The notes: generated by a model not told the origin, from the sequence alone. A stretch of DNA of 64,000 nt from Azorinus chamasolen (GCA_963576725.1 OY755238.1:31366145-31430144); one strand, 5' to 3'. Positions 22,216 through 33,411 are shown, counted from the stretch's first letter. Program-made: numbers and translations.

Positions 22216-22430
22216 TGTTTCCATGATCTATATTTGTAGGCCTTTGGCAATGTTTTATTGTGTTGAACATGACCGTCAAAGGAGCTAAGTAAAAGAATGA
22301 AGAGAGCGACCCATCGCGTTTGCTCCCGAAGGTCTTTGGTGACTAAATTGTGCTTCTGAGTTAAGACCCAGACCGACTGTTTCACATGCCGGCCAGTAAA
22401 AGCCAACTCGGCGAAATGATAGCCTCTTTG
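22203..22430 (-). pseudogene. Polinton packaging-ATPase-like C-terminal fragment
   Basis: A frame entering from about 22430 and seen from the Met at 22406 reads HVKQSVWVLTQKHN..KDLREQTRWVALF, the pattern following Walker B in FtsK/HerA-type packaging ATPases of Polintons. The Walker A P-loop half is missing: the sequence upstream on this strand is the end of the capsid-like gene. A deletion therefore removed the front of the ATPase. Assignment rests on one short motif. Confidence 0.45.
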
Positions 22431-22439
22431 TGATATCGT

Positions 22440-23410
22440 TTAGTCCCAACAGCCATCAGCTTCCTAGCTTCATCCCACAGCTGGTAGGGACGCATGCCTT
22501 AAGCGTAGAGCTGGTTTGGAACGCCTTCGGAAAGACCTCCACCTTGGTTATTTTTGTGTTATAGAAAGTCCTCGCTCTAGCGGGCAAATGCATCAACCGG
22601 CTCCTTAAATAGTATTAAAACTCCTTTCATAGACCTGGCGGGGACGTTATGGTTGATATTCTACAGTGTATCAGATTTAACTTTTGCGATCTTTCGGTGG
22701 CGTAGAACACGGTCGTATAAGATAGACATCCTCCCAGCGTATTGTTGGTAGATGTTATCAGCCAGCTCCTTATTAGTGACCATCTTGAACTCCAGTGCAA
22801 TGCCCTCTATAGAGAACTGGATCACACGGCCGTAGTCATACTCAAGCCTGTCCCCGAAAGCTGACTGGAAGAAAGGCATGTGACTCTCAAGGATTTCAAA
22901 ATCAAGCGGGATGATGAAGCGGTTGCCATAGGCATGAGCAATGGGAACGTCCTTCATTTTGTTATCAGCCTTGTTTCCGCCGTTTACTCTCAACCTTGTC
23001 ACATTTCTATTCGTAGATGTGTCAATCCCCTTGTATTGAGAAATCTTCAGTTAATTCTCGTTTTTTCCAGAGGTCTCGGTAGCACTCGTAGATGTTGCTG
23101 TCATCGACACTCATCAGCTCGTTTCCGGAGATCTTTATCGTGGTCTTCTTTATGATAGCTCGACCCAGATTGTTTACAACTGTACGATTAGCGTCGGTCG
23201 ATTCCAGATTGATCTGGAAGTCTAGGTTGGCTGGTGGGACTATAACATTGTTGGCACCTATGTTGGGGAACCTCACCAACAGTTGCTGATTCTGGTCTAT
23301 CGTGCTTGGATTGTTTGTGATAACCACCGTCTTGCGGATACCTTTTACCCCATGGGCTTCCTAAGGCGTATATGCGGGTTAAGTTTTCTACCAAATTCCC
23401 GTTGAGTCAT
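22440..23410 (-). pseudogene. Polinton capsid-like protein (double jelly-roll type), frameshifted
   Basis: Probable major capsid protein remnant. The Met at 23410 opens a frame that breaks near 23330. The main pieces are 23327-23022 (VITNNPSTIDQNQQLL.., KKTTIKISGNELMSVDD) and 23002-22661 (MPFFQSAFGDRLEYDYG.., YAGRMSILYDRVLRHRK). A further piece in another frame (about 22660-22450) contains WDEARKLMAVGTKRYH. The order and spacing fit a single gene of about 1 kb with at least three frame changes. Family assignment comes from familiarity with Polinton/adintovirus-like capsid ORFs, not from a search; a tail-fibre or minor capsid role is the alternative. It is divergent from the + strand gene starting at 23451, with 40 bp between. 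Confidence 0.65.
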
Positions 23411-23450
23411 TATATGTTAAAGTTATATACCTTCAATTTATATTTTCAAA
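23411..23450. promoter_or_regulatory. Divergent intergenic gap between two Polinton genes
   Basis: Only 40 bp, very AT-rich, between the capsid-like start (23410, -) and the + strand Met at 23451. A shared bidirectional promoter would have to lie here or within the genes. No specific box is recognised. Confidence 0.3.
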
Positions 23451-24267
23451 ATGGCAGATGAATACATTCCACTGGATGAAAGGGGTGAAGTTACTACCCA
23501 GACCACGGATGACACGGATTATATTATGAATTGCACCCGATAATGTTTATAATTTAAATGAACAAACGAAATTACTCAAAGCTGCTGTTAAAAATACGAA
23601 AATTTTAAGATTGATAAAAAGGCTGGTAAAAGTTAAGATAACCCAGCTAACTTTAAATTAGATGAAGATGGAAATATCAGACTTATACCATGGCCAGATG
23701 TTATACTTATTAATGATAAAAATAGACAACCCTATGCACTGTCTAAAATTTGGCGGCACTACATTTATCCGAAAAGAACTTGGTTCCCAGACTATAAGCC
23801 GGATAGGGTCCTTCCTGAAGAGGCTGCAAATATTTTTAGTAAATCACATGAAAATCTGAAGGAAATTGAGGACGGAAGTATTGGGGTTGCAAATATTAAA
23901 ATAGCGAGAGCTGCGATTTCTGAGGACCAGAGGTCTGCAAGGTTAAAGGTGGCTTCGGTTAATCCAAAGGCTTTAAGGTCTCAACTTTCCAGAATTCGTG
24001 AAACTATACGGCACATACTAGGTGAAGACACCACGCTGGCTGAGCGGATAAGAACGCTCTTTTGGGAGCAAGGGATTACAATAGCTTCCATCATCACAGT
24101 GATTGGAATGGCCATAAGCACGCTCGTTCTAGCGCTAACTGATGGAGGTGGCTTTATACCTTCTTTACCCAAAGCTCCATTCGATAAGGGTGGCTTGAAG
24201 GAGTGGGTGAAAAAGCAGCTTAAGGCTCTCGGGAGTCTATTTGCAAAACTTGCTGGAAAGGCCACTG
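23451..24267 (+). pseudogene. Unrecognised Polinton gene with C-terminal membrane segment, truncated
   Basis: Starts MADEYIPLDERGEV at 23451 and stops after 30 codons. An off-frame Lys-rich stretch follows, then the same frame reopens at 23637 and runs to the Tc1-like junction at about 24267. The readable part has a Trp/Tyr-rich block (KIWRHYIYPKRTWFPDY), a charged helix (ILGEDTTLAERIRTLF) and a hydrophobic segment (ITIASIITVIGMAISTLVLA) followed by Gly-rich and Lys-rich stretches. This is the arrangement of an uncharacterised ORF often found next to Polinton capsid genes; a membrane or virion-membrane role is inference. The last eight residues of the frame come from the transposon fragment. 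Confidence 0.6.
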
Positions 24268-24887
24268 CCCATTGCATCCGTTCACGGCGGTGACATAATG
24301 TCATTACACTTCCAGTATATGGACGTCGGGCTGTGATAGGGCGATTCTGTTCACGCAATCTGTTGCGGACAGTCTGCGGGTGGACGTTAAAGTGACGTGC
24401 TGTCTGAGTTGCGGGTGTAAACCTGTTACGTAAGTGACGTAATACAATAGCATGATCGTCCTGTTGGCTAGTTGCTCTTGGTCTACCTGACCTGGGACGA
24501 TCATGCACAGTACCAGTGTGCCGGAAACGTCTTGCCAGTTCAAAAATTGTATTTCTACTGCAATTTAATGTCCGGCTGACGTTGATCGGAGATACTCCAC
24601 CCTGCAGCATCCCAATTGCTCTATTTCTCTCTGCTTCTGAAAGCCTAGGCATTATTTCGGTCTTGATTTTTTGTTGGTGTAGCTTAACTAACTTTTGTCG
24701 GCCTGCTATCTGACCGGATTCGTGCGAAACAAGATAATGTGGTTTTGACCAAGTTTAAAAGATAGCACACAGTACAAATTGTACACACGTGTTGTGTGAT
24801 AACCCGATACACTGGTAACCAAATAAATGCATATAGTGTTTTAATCAAAAAGTTATGTAGCGTCAGGTTTCTTTTTTGGTTCAGTAT
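24268..24887 (-). mobile_element. Tc1/mariner-like fragment with transposase DNA-binding half
   Basis: The frame from 24652 down to about 24266 encodes an HTH region (MPRLSEAERNRAIGML.., NVSRTLNCSRNTIF), a linker RPRSGRPRATSQQDD and a second HTH (TARHFNVHPQTVRNRL), the bipartite DNA-binding module of Tc1-type transposases. It ends at RRERMQWA, before any catalytic DDE residue. The 5' end is preserved: about 24859-24887 reads inward TACTGAACCAAAAAAGAAACC, bordered by TA. The other terminus is absent, so the element is truncated at its junction with the Polinton gene. The open frame continues artificially into antisense Polinton sequence to 23981. Confidence 0.82.
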
Positions 24888-25190
24888 ATTAGAGATTTTA
24901 GCAAACTATTATATAACTAAAATTATGTGTCTACCGAGAATAACCCTGATAGATATCATTCAATTTATTCAAACTAGTTTACCCGTGGCATCCTTCTGAA
25001 TGGCTAATTATACGCTGTGGGAAATTAATAAATGGCCGCTTCGTGACTTACCGCACTCCGAGAATGGTTCATCTTTTGATAAAGAAAAATAAAAAAACAA
25101 CACTTTTTTAATTAAAGATTCCCTCTCTTTCTTCCTTTCGGGAGAAAAAATCTCGCATATTATCCCTTTCCACCCCGGTCCATCTATTTT

Positions 25191-27187
25191 TATACCCCGC
25201 AAACTTGTTTGAGGGGGTATACTGGAATCAGCTTGTCCGGCAGTCGGTCGGGCAGTTGGTCATGTGGGCGGTCGGTCCGTCCGCATTTGAACATGTGTAG
25301 TTGGTGTTACAAACTCCTGAATCAATTTTAAAGTAAATGAATTTAAATTTGGTATACATAATAACCACGAATGGTAGATATGCAAGACGCAATTATCATG
25401 TGTTTACTTTCTGGCATTCCATAATTATCTCCCCTTGAAATTAGAGTATTTTCTGTCATTTCGGCATCAACTATGTGGAGTTGGTGTCACGACCTCCTCC
25501 TTCAGTTTGAACGTTATTCAGTGTATAAGTGGTATACATGATATGCATGAATAGTAGATGTGCATCACTCAATTTTCATGTGTTTAGTAATGGGCATTGC
25601 AGTATTATCTCCCCTTGAACTTTGAGTAATTTTTATGCCCCCAAAGGCGGGCATATAGTAATCGCATTGTCCCTTCCGTCTGTCTGTCTGTCCGTCCGTC
25701 CCAAATTCTTTATCCGTGAATGGATTTCAAAATAACCTGGCACAAATGTTCACCACACAAAGACGATGTGTCACATTCAACTCCCAGGTCCGTGGGTCAA
25801 AGGTCAAGGTCACAGGATACAATTACTTTTAACAAATTTCGTGTCCAGCCTGTAACTTCTTTATCTATCAATGGATTTCAATATAACTTGGCACAAATGA
25901 TCACCACACAAGGACAATGTGTCGTGTTTAACTCCCAGGTCCATAGGTCAAAGGTCAAGGTCACAGGGTAAAATAACGTAACAAATTTCGTGTCCGGCCT
26001 GTAACTTCTTTATCTATCAATGGATTTCAATATAACTTGGCACAAATGTTCACACAAAGACTATGTGTCGCTTTCAACTCCCAGGTTAAAGGTCAAGGTC
26101 ACAGGGAACAATTACTTTGTAACAAATTTCGTGTCCGGTCTGTAACTTCTTTATATATCAATGGACTTCAATGTGATTTGGCACAAACGTTAATCAAAGA
26201 TGATGTGTCGCTTTCAACTCCCAGGTCCATGGGTCAAAGGTCAAGGTCGCAGGGTACAATTACTTTGTCACAAATTTCGTGTCCGGTCTGTAACTTGATT
26301 ATATATCAATGGATTTCAATATGATTTGGCACAAATGTTCACCAGACAAAGATGATGTGTCGCTTTCAACTGCCTGGTCCATGGGTCAAAGTTTAAGGTC
26401 ACAATGTACAATTACTTGTTTATCTGTGAATGGATTTCAAAGGAACCTGGCACAAATGTTCACCAGACAAGGATGATGTGTCAACTCCCTGGTCCATGGG
26501 TCAAAGGTCAAGGTCACAGGGTACAATTTTTGGGGGCATTTGTCACATGACTGACATCTCTTGTTGTTATTTTGGCATGCTACATGGGGATTGGTGTCGC
26601 TTTAACTCCATCAATTTTAACGTTATTCAATTGATACTTGTCATACTTAATAGTCACAAACAGATTTGCAAGACACAGATTTTCATATGTTTAGTGCTGG
26701 GCATTGCAGATTTATCTCCCCTTATTTGTTTTTGTCATTTTGGCATGAAACATGGGGAGTTGGTGTCACAAACTCTTCCGTCAGTTAAAGTTATTCAGTG
26801 TATAAGTAGTATACATAATAACCATGAATAGTAGATGAGCAACACTCAATTATCATGTGTTCAGGGCTAGGCATTGCAGAATTATCTCACCTTGAACTTC
26901 GAGTAATTTTTGTCATTTTGGCATAAAACATGGGGATTGGTGTCGCAAACTCCTCCTTCAATTTTAAAGTTACTCAATTGATACTTTTCATACATAATAA
27001 CCATAAATAGCAGATGTGCATGACACAATTTTCATGTGTTTAGCGCTGGGCATTGCAAAAAAATCTCCCCTTGAACTTTTGGTATATTTGTGTTTTGTCC
27101 TGTTACATGGGTCGTTGGTGTCACAAACTTGAATTGCAATCATAGCTACCATGTGGGGGTATTTATCACCTTTAGTGATAGTTCTAG
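25191..27187 (+). mobile_element. HINE/Helentron-like element, ATACCCC family (host of a nested one)
   Basis: 5' hairpin ATACCCCGCAAAC-TTG-TTTGAGGGGGTAT, then GGTCGGTCCGTCC. Tandem units carry 'ttggtgtcac.aactcctcc.tca' and 'gggcattgcag.attatctcccc'. The 3' end has the inverted arm GGGGGTAT, then a stem TATCAC-CTT-TAGTGATA. It is interrupted at 25634-26564 by another family; its own core motif ('gagtaatttttgtcattttggca') resumes directly after. Confidence 0.7.
25634..26564 (+). mobile_element. HINE/Helentron-like element nested in the previous one
   Basis: 5' TATGCCCCCAAAGGCGGGCATA hairpin and GTCTGTCTGTCCGTCCGTCC. About six tandem units of roughly 135 bp ('ttatctatcaatggatttcaatataacttggcacaaatg', 'gtcaaaggtcaaggtcacaggg'). 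3' inverted arm GGGGGCAT, a weak stem and ATCTCTTGTT. Inserted in a T tract. Confidence 0.78.
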
Positions 27188-27568
27188 TTAAATAAAGTTA
27201 TGTTTTTGATAATATTTTGTGTGATTTGCGTACTTTTATTATTCCAATTAGTTTGATCCATAAAATATGAATTTCTTCTACTAATGGTGAGATGAGGACT
27301 TTTTAATTATTGATAAATTCTAAAATTGCTTTTTTCTCATAAAAGGTTAAGTGTGGTATGAGTCGCCCCAATCTCTTTCAGATTAAAGCTTCTCGATGTA
27401 ATAATTCATATATCATACGTCGAATCGTTAAAGAATTCTTTGGTTGGATTATATTTGATAGTTTATAAAAAAATTGGCCTTTTCTTTTCCCGTGCCACTG
27501 AAATAAAATTGAAGGATGTGTTTTTCTGAAGTTTTCGTTTGCCTCTCTACAATATTTTCTGCCACTTT

Positions 27569-28808
27569 TATATGCCCACCTAATAAAGATGGTCGTATAT
27601 TGGCGTGGCCATGTCCGTCCGTTCGTTCGTTCGTTCGTCGTTTGTTCGTCTGTCAACAAAACTGTTTGACAGATATTAATGAAACTTCACACAAATGTTT
27701 AATGCATCAAGATCTGAAGCTGAGTTGATTCTGAGGTTCATTTGATTTTTCGTTTCAGAATTATGGCCCTTGTCCTGAAAAACTGAAAAATAATGCAAAT
27801 ACATGCAAATAGTTTGTCCGCTGTTTTCTGGGAAAAATATTTGAGAGATATTAATTTAACTTCACACAAATGTTTAATGCATCAAGATCTGAAGCTGAGT
27901 CGATTCTGAGGTTCATTTAATTTGTCGTTTCGGAGTTATGGCCCTTGTACTTAAAAAATAATGCAAATATCTTGTCGGGAAAACTATTTGACAGATATTA
28001 ATGAAACTTCACACAAATGTTTAATGCATTAAGATCTGAAGCTGAGCTGATTTAATTCCGAGGATCATTTGATTTTTCGTTTCAGAGGTATGGCCGTTGT
28101 CCTTAAAACAAAATGCAAATAGTTTGTCCGCTGTTTTCTGGGAAAACATTTTGAGAGATATTGATGAAACTTCACAAAAATGTTTAATGCATCAAGATCT
28201 GAAGCTGAGTCGATTCTGAGGTTCATTTGATTTATCATTTCGCAGTTATGGCCCTTGCACTTAAAAAAATAATGCAAATCTATGCAAATGAGGATGGCCA
28301 TAACTGTTTCATTTGAAATGATATTTACTTCAATTTTTTTATATGGTTAAACCTTAATACGAATTTTCACATATATTGCTGGTTTTTGATATGTCATTTT
28401 ATTCTAAAGTTATGGTCCTTGAACTTTGTGTGTTCATTGCTTTGTTCGTCGGTCAAATTTTAGTTTGTTGTTTCTTGGAAAACTATTAAAATGATATATA
28501 TGAAACCTAACACAAAATTAATGTTTTAAGCAACAATATCTGAAGCTGAGTTTATTTTGAGGTTCATTCAGTTTGTCTTTACAGAGTTATTGCCGTTGCA
28601 CTTTACAAAAATCTGCAAACATGAGGATAAGCTGTAACTCCTTTATTCAATAAGATTTCACTTCATTTTTTTTTTAAAAATAGTAACACCTCAATATGGA
28701 AAGCAAGATCTGAAGCACAGATTAGAAAATGTCAACACTTATAAAGCATGTTGAATCGGAGGAAGTTTGCAAGTGGGCGTATTATGTACCGTATGCGGTA
28801 CTCTTGTT
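27569..28808 (+). mobile_element. HINE/Helentron-like element, TATATGCCCACC family
   Basis: 5' arm ATATGCCCACC with CGTCCGTTCGTTCGTTCG. Tandem units of about 150 bp ('agatattaatgaaacttcacacaaatgtttaatgcatcaagatctgaagctgag'). 3' inverted arm GTGGGCGTAT, terminal stem TACCG-TATG-CGGTA, then CTCTTGTT. It interrupts the right-arm Polinton gene. Confidence 0.78.
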
Positions 28809-28895
28809 AGAAGTTTATTCAGCATGTGCGTTGCCATTTACTATTTTGATTGTGTTTATCTAATAGGTGTTCAAAATTATAAGCAAATAAATAGT

Positions 28896-29065
28896 GTGAA
28901 TTGTATAGCTTAAACCCCACCAATCGGTACATCTATTTAGACAAATAAAACGCTCTTTATTACTTCAAACCAAACTCAGGAAACAATCAGTCCCGCCAGG
29001 GATGGTGGCAGGACTGATATTATTATGTAGGGATGAAATTTGGGGGTATTATGAGATAATATTAT
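28896..29065 (-). repeat. Polinton right terminal inverted repeat
   Basis: Reads inward ATAATATTATCTCAT.. to GTGAATTGTATAGC at the inner edge; inverse of 6861-7043. Confidence 0.88.
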
Positions 29066-29105
29066 GAACACCCCCCTGTGTATATGTTTGAGGTGGTGGT
29101 ATATT

Positions 29106-30231
29106 TATACCCCCCTTTTGAAAAAATGGCGGTATATTGCTTTGCACATGTCGGTCTGTCGGTAGGTCGGTCGGTCGGTCGGTAGATCGATGGTTTCCGA
29201 ATGATAACTTATAAACGACTTAGCGTAGGATCTTCAAACTTGCTGTGGTGGTTGGTCATGACAACTAGATGACCCCTATTGTTTTTGAGGTCACTAGGTC
29301 AAAGGTCAAGGTCACAATGACCTTAACTGGTGAAAAAGTTTCCGATCAATAGCTGCTGAAGGGTTTGGCTTGGGATCTTCAAACTTGCTGTGGTGGTTTG
29401 TCATGACCACTAGATGACCCCTATTGTTTTTTAGGTCACTAGGTCAAAGGTCAAGGTCACCATGACCTTAACTGGTTAAATGGTTTCCGATCAATAACTG
29501 CTCAAGGGTTTGGCTTAGGATCTTCAAACTTGCTTAGGTGGTTGGTCATGACAACTAGATGACCCCTATTGTTTTTTAGGTCACTAAGTCAAAGGTCAAG
29601 GTCACGATGACCTTAATTGGTGAAATGGTTTCCAATCAATAACTGCTCAACGGTTTGGCTTAGGATCTTCAAACTTGCTGTGGTGGTTGGTCATGACCAC
29701 TAGATGGCCTGTATTGTTTTTGAGGTCACTAGGTCAAAGGTCAAGGTCACCATGACCTTAACTGGTGAAATGGTTTCCAATCCATAACTGCTCAAGGGTT
29801 TGGCTTAGGATCTTCAAACTTGCTGTGGTGGTTGGTCATGACAACTAGATGACCCCTATTGTTTTTTAGGTCACTAGGTCAAAGGTCAAGGTCACCATGA
29901 CCTTAACTGATGAAAGGGTTTCATATTAATAACTGCTCAACGGTTTGGTTCGGCTTCTTCAAACTTGCTGGGGTGGTTGGTCGTGACCACTAGATGACCC
30001 CTATAGTTGTTCAGGTCGCTAGGTCAAAGGTCAAGGTCACCAATCCATGACCTTAACTTGTGAAATGTTTTTAGATCAATAAATGATCAGTGGTTTGGCT
30101 TAGGATCTTAAAAGTTGCCGTGTTGATTAGTCATGACCACTAGATGACCTCTATAGTTGAGGTCACTAGATCAAATGTCAGGGGGTCTGGGGGTATACAT
30201 GTTTTACAAACATCTCTTGTTTGATTTTGCT
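29106..30231 (+). mobile_element. HINE/Helentron-like element, TATACCCC family (copy A)
   Basis: 5' TATACCCCCC..GGCGGTATA, GTCGGTCGGTCGG repeats, then about six tandem units of 145 bp ('ggtcatgacaactagatgacccc', 'ggtcactaggtcaaaggtcaaggtcac'). 3' GGGGGTATA inverted arm, perfect stem ATGTTT-TAC-AAACAT, then CTCTTGTTT. Same family as 57063-58033. Confidence 0.82.
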
Positions 30232-30363
30232 GTGTAAGCTTTAGATCACTCTAAAATAGGTTAACCACAAATATTCTCTTATATGATTTTGTTGTGTAAG
30301 CCTTAGATCATTCTAAAACAGGTTAAAAGGGGGGCGCCAGAACCCGCACTCTCTTTACTACTA

Positions 30364-30424
30364 GAGTAGACCCAGATCAGACGACTCTTATTGGAACTGT
30401 CTGATCAGGGTTTCCACTGTTTGC
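30364..30424. repeat. Dispersed hairpin repeat (copy 10)
   Basis: GAGTAGACCCAGATCAGACG against CTGTCTGATCAGGGTTTCCACTG. Confidence 0.6.
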
Positions 30425-30795
30425 TTATGGATTTTTAGATGTTTGTTTAGTCCATATTTCATTATAAATATCCTGGCAAGAATATTCAATAGATTTTAAA
30501 CTTTGGAATTGGGAAGGAGTTAAGTTATTAGCTGTATTCGACTGGGCTTGTATCATAAAGAAAACAATTCCCAGTCGAATACAATATACGTTGAGCAACG
30601 AAAAGGATCATACAAAGCGGGTAGAAAACCGTTGAAATTGTTGAGTAATGCAAGGTATTGTCGATAAGGTTTGACCTGGCACTGCATGAATATTCCGCCT
30701 TTTTCCGTAAGCTGTTTTTATCCTTCCGAACACATACGTGAAACATGTGTCACTATCACGATTTTTCGTCGACGAATTTCGGCGGAAAGTGATGA

Positions 30796-30904
30796 GTGCC
30801 AGTTCAAACCTTACGGATAATAGAGTTAATGCTTTTGTTTGTTTGGTGTCTTTGTACTAGTGTTATTGTTCGTATTTGTGGTTTTTGTCTCATGCTTGTG
30901 CGTG

Positions 30905-30954
<50 letters not shown>

Positions 30955-31120
30955 CGTCCTTGCATTTGTGGTGTCGTTGTACTAGTGCGTTTGTTCGTGT
31001 TTGGTATTTCCATCTCCTGTGTGTGGGGGGTGGGTGCGTGCATGTGTAAATTGCTTTCTATCGATGTTTTGGTGATGATGGCGTTTTGTGTGTGGCTTTT
31101 CCTGCTTGACTTTACTACTT
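30796..31120 (-). repeat. Fragment of a repeated retroelement-like module, with (TG)n
   Basis: Inverse relative of the modules at 35190 and 54835: it ends with 'ctgcttgactttactac', whose complement opens the 54.8-kb copy, and carries the same CA/TG-rich zone, here a (TG)n microsatellite at about 30909-30952. The + strand frame through the microsatellite is Val/Cys repeat and not a gene. Confidence 0.5.
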
Positions 31121-31412
31121 TTTCATTAATCTATAAGCTATAATTTGATTGGTTGAATTCAATAGGTGGAAGATGTTTATGTGACAGAATAGCAAGAAAA
31201 TGCTCAGTCAAATACGACTAATGATTACTGTACAATAAAAACTCCATATTGTCCATAACGCGAACCTCCCTCAGTGCAGTGCATACCAGATCATCGCAAT
31301 ACACACGGGTCATTGTTCGTAAATAGAATCGGAATATTTAATTCTTGGACAATTTAAAACTATATCAAACTAATTCAGTGTGTCAAGTTCATCTAAGGTG
31401 ATTTCTGATTAT

Positions 31413-31730
31413 TAAGGATAATTTTGCGTGTTATTATGACTGTGTTGGGGAAACTTGTAAATGGTCGAGTTCCTGTATGTCGATGTCAACAAATGTCAGC
31501 ATATGAGGTTCTACACATAATCTAATATGTCGACATATGATGTCCAATACAGGTTACTTTTGTTTATATAGGATCATTTTTGTGCATTTTACATGTATTA
31601 TAACTATGTCGGGGGTAACTTGTAACCGGTAGATTTCCTGTATGGCGATGTCAATAAAAATTGGCATATGAGCCATTATTATAATGTTCCTACACAGAAA
31701 CTAATATGTCGGCATAGGATGTCCAATACA
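31413..31730 (+). repeat. Tandem duplication, two diverged units of about 150-165 bp
   Basis: Both units share 'aacttgtaa..ggt.ga.ttcctgtatg.cgatgtcaa', 'catatgag' and 'ctaatatgtcg.cata.gatgtccaatacag'. No known family. Confidence 0.6.
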
Positions 31731-31817
31731 GAATCTCTTATAAGAGTATATTTGTAAAACTCTATATGATACAGTAGTATAATACTTGGTGTTATATTAA
31801 AATAGCATTTATATTTT

Positions 31818-32233
31818 TATGCCACCCAGATCATTCATATTTTTTCCCTGTCTGTCTGTTTGTCCGTTTGTCTGTTTGTCACCAAGTATTAACATTGGTC
31901 ATAACGTTTGAGCTAGTACAGATGTAGACTTGATATTTGGCATGCATATGTATATTATAAAGCTGCATTTTTTTGTGGGACGACATGTCAAGGTCATCCT
32001 TCAAGGTCAGGTCAAATATATAGGTCTCATCACCGACTTAATATATAGGTCTCATCACCGACTTTAACATGGGCCATAACATTTCCACCAGTAGATATAT
32101 GGAGACTTGACATTTGGCATGCGTAGGTATCTCATGAAGCTGTACATTTTAAGGGGGTGACATGTCAAGGTCATCCGTCAGGGATAAAGGTCAAATGGGG
32201 GGGGGTGTAGTGTTTCACAAACACATCTTGTTT
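31818..32233 (+). mobile_element. Short HINE/Helentron-like element (TATGCC family)
   Basis: Same core as 11369-13436 but only about two units; starts TATGCCACCC (5' hairpin decayed) and ends GTGTTTCACAAACACATCTTGTTT. Confidence 0.75.
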
Positions 32234-33411
32234 ATTATTGGTACGCATCGTCCAGGACATGGTACGTATAATCCAGGTACGCTTCGGCAATGATACGCTT
32301 AGTCCATTACCCTGATACATGACGTATACCAAAGCTGTACAAGTAAAGAAATCTACATAGGGAAAAATAAAAATGTGTACTTATCCAGTCTGATACCATA
32401 TATGTTTCTATTATTTAATGCATGTATATACCATTTATTATCACAAATAAACACTACTTTAAAAGTTTAATAAATTTATAAAACATTCATTTAACTAAAG
32501 ATTTTATTTAAAAGACAAATAAGATCGAAGGGATTGCAGCACATCAGTGCATATAAAATACAATGTACAAATGTAATATACATGTACATGTAAATACATG
32601 CACTGACTTAGACATTTTATTTATATAAATATAAGCAAGGTGCAAACTACCAAGCATACTTTCAAGTAATGATGATAGAGACATGTATTATGTGTATACT
32701 GATTGATATTTATAAAGACCGTTTTGGCCTGAAGTGCCCGTAATAATCTAAAGCCAGATCAGTCGTTCTTTAACTTTTCTGCTCCTCGAAATCTCCTACG
32801 GCGAATCTTGTGTGTATACAACGTAGCCATGCTTGACACGACTGGTTTCTCGAATATCCTGTTCGTGTTCATGGACCTGTAGATCAGAAATCGGGAACCA
32901 GTTAGTTTACGCGTGATTTAGAATCCCGGGTTTGCGCCCCAATTAATATGGCGTTAGTAACTGACGCCTGGTGTAAACAAACAAACGACACTCTGATATA
33001 TTAATCTCCCAAAGCAAACACCAGTAATAATCAAGTCCCATGAAGATTGTATTCTTATCCGAAGATTACCGATGATACTAAACGAGAACACATATGAATG
33101 AGTCTCAGGTTAAATTGGGAGTGCCTAATAACTGAAATGATAATTAAAAAGATGATTTAATAAAGACCGAAGCCTGCGTTTGGATCGCAAAATCAGGGTC
33201 ACTTGTCATGTTAGACAGGGAGTCACTTATTATAGGAAAATACGTTGGGCGGGATGAAATAGAGTTATGGGACCTTGAAATTTTCTTCAGTATATACAAT
33301 GTAGTGAGAAGTGCTTGATTCAGAGACAATACTGGCAGCAGGGCATCTGTGCATATTCAGATGGATTCAATAGTAGTTAAGCCTTAAAATGTGGAAAATA
33401 AGTGCATTTGA
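32234..33411. other. Intronic sequence, mostly featureless
   Basis: AT-rich. The only repeat seen is 32640-32750, which recurs at 42770-42872. No ORF worth calling. Confidence 0.5.
32640..32750 (+). repeat. Dispersed duplicate (copy A)
   Basis: About 110 bp starting near 'ccaagcatactttcaagtaatg' and including 'gatagagacatgtattatg'; matched at 42770-42872 with few differences. Confidence 0.7.

Larger units (their letters stand above)
24888..28837 (-). pseudogene. Unrecognised gene in the Polinton right arm, interrupted by HINE-like elements
   Basis: A minus-strand Met at 28837 lies 59 bp inside the right TIR and opens a frame that meets a HINE-like element after about nine codons (28808). 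Beyond that element, 27568-27200 again reads as protein in two frames (FQWHGKRKGQFFYKLS, TIRRMIYELLHREALI, then ISPLVEEIHILWIKLI), and beyond the next HINE-like elements 25190-25008 continues in similar style (GWKGIICEIF.., KVLFFYFSLSKDEPFSECGK). The pieces are rich in aromatic and charged residues and unlike the surrounding repeats. I do not recognise a family. That they form one gene is inference from order, strand and position. Confidence 0.35.
6861..29065. mobile_element. Degraded Polinton/Maverick element (22.2 kb)
   Basis: Terminal inverted repeats at 6861-7043 and 28896-29065 bracket a gene set diagnostic of Polintons/adintovirus-like elements: protein-primed B-family DNA polymerase (+), rve-type integrase (-), a capsid-like gene with an ATPase-like fragment behind it (-), and several small ORFs. 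The length is inside the 15-25 kb family range only by chance: about 13 kb of it is later insertions (SINE, 6.7-kb element, 1.85-kb foldback, Tc1-like fragment, three HINE-like elements), so the original element has also lost material. I found no adenain-type protease and no polymerase motif C. The element sits in the RLR intron. Most genes carry frameshifts or stops; it is a fossil. Confidence 0.88.

Noticed and set aside
21201..24300. Polinton cysteine protease (adenain-like) and penton-type gene
   Set aside because: Looked for among the capsid-side frames; no His/Cys protease motif or second jelly-roll gene could be supported.
27378..27659. 93-codon minus-strand ORF taken as starting at 27659
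   Set aside because: Its first ~30 codons are HINE-like simple repeat (TNERTNGRT); only the part below 27568 is considered as gene remnant.
30796..31143. 115-codon + strand protein
   Set aside because: Half of it is Val/Cys from a (TG)n microsatellite; the rest belongs to an inverse repeated module.
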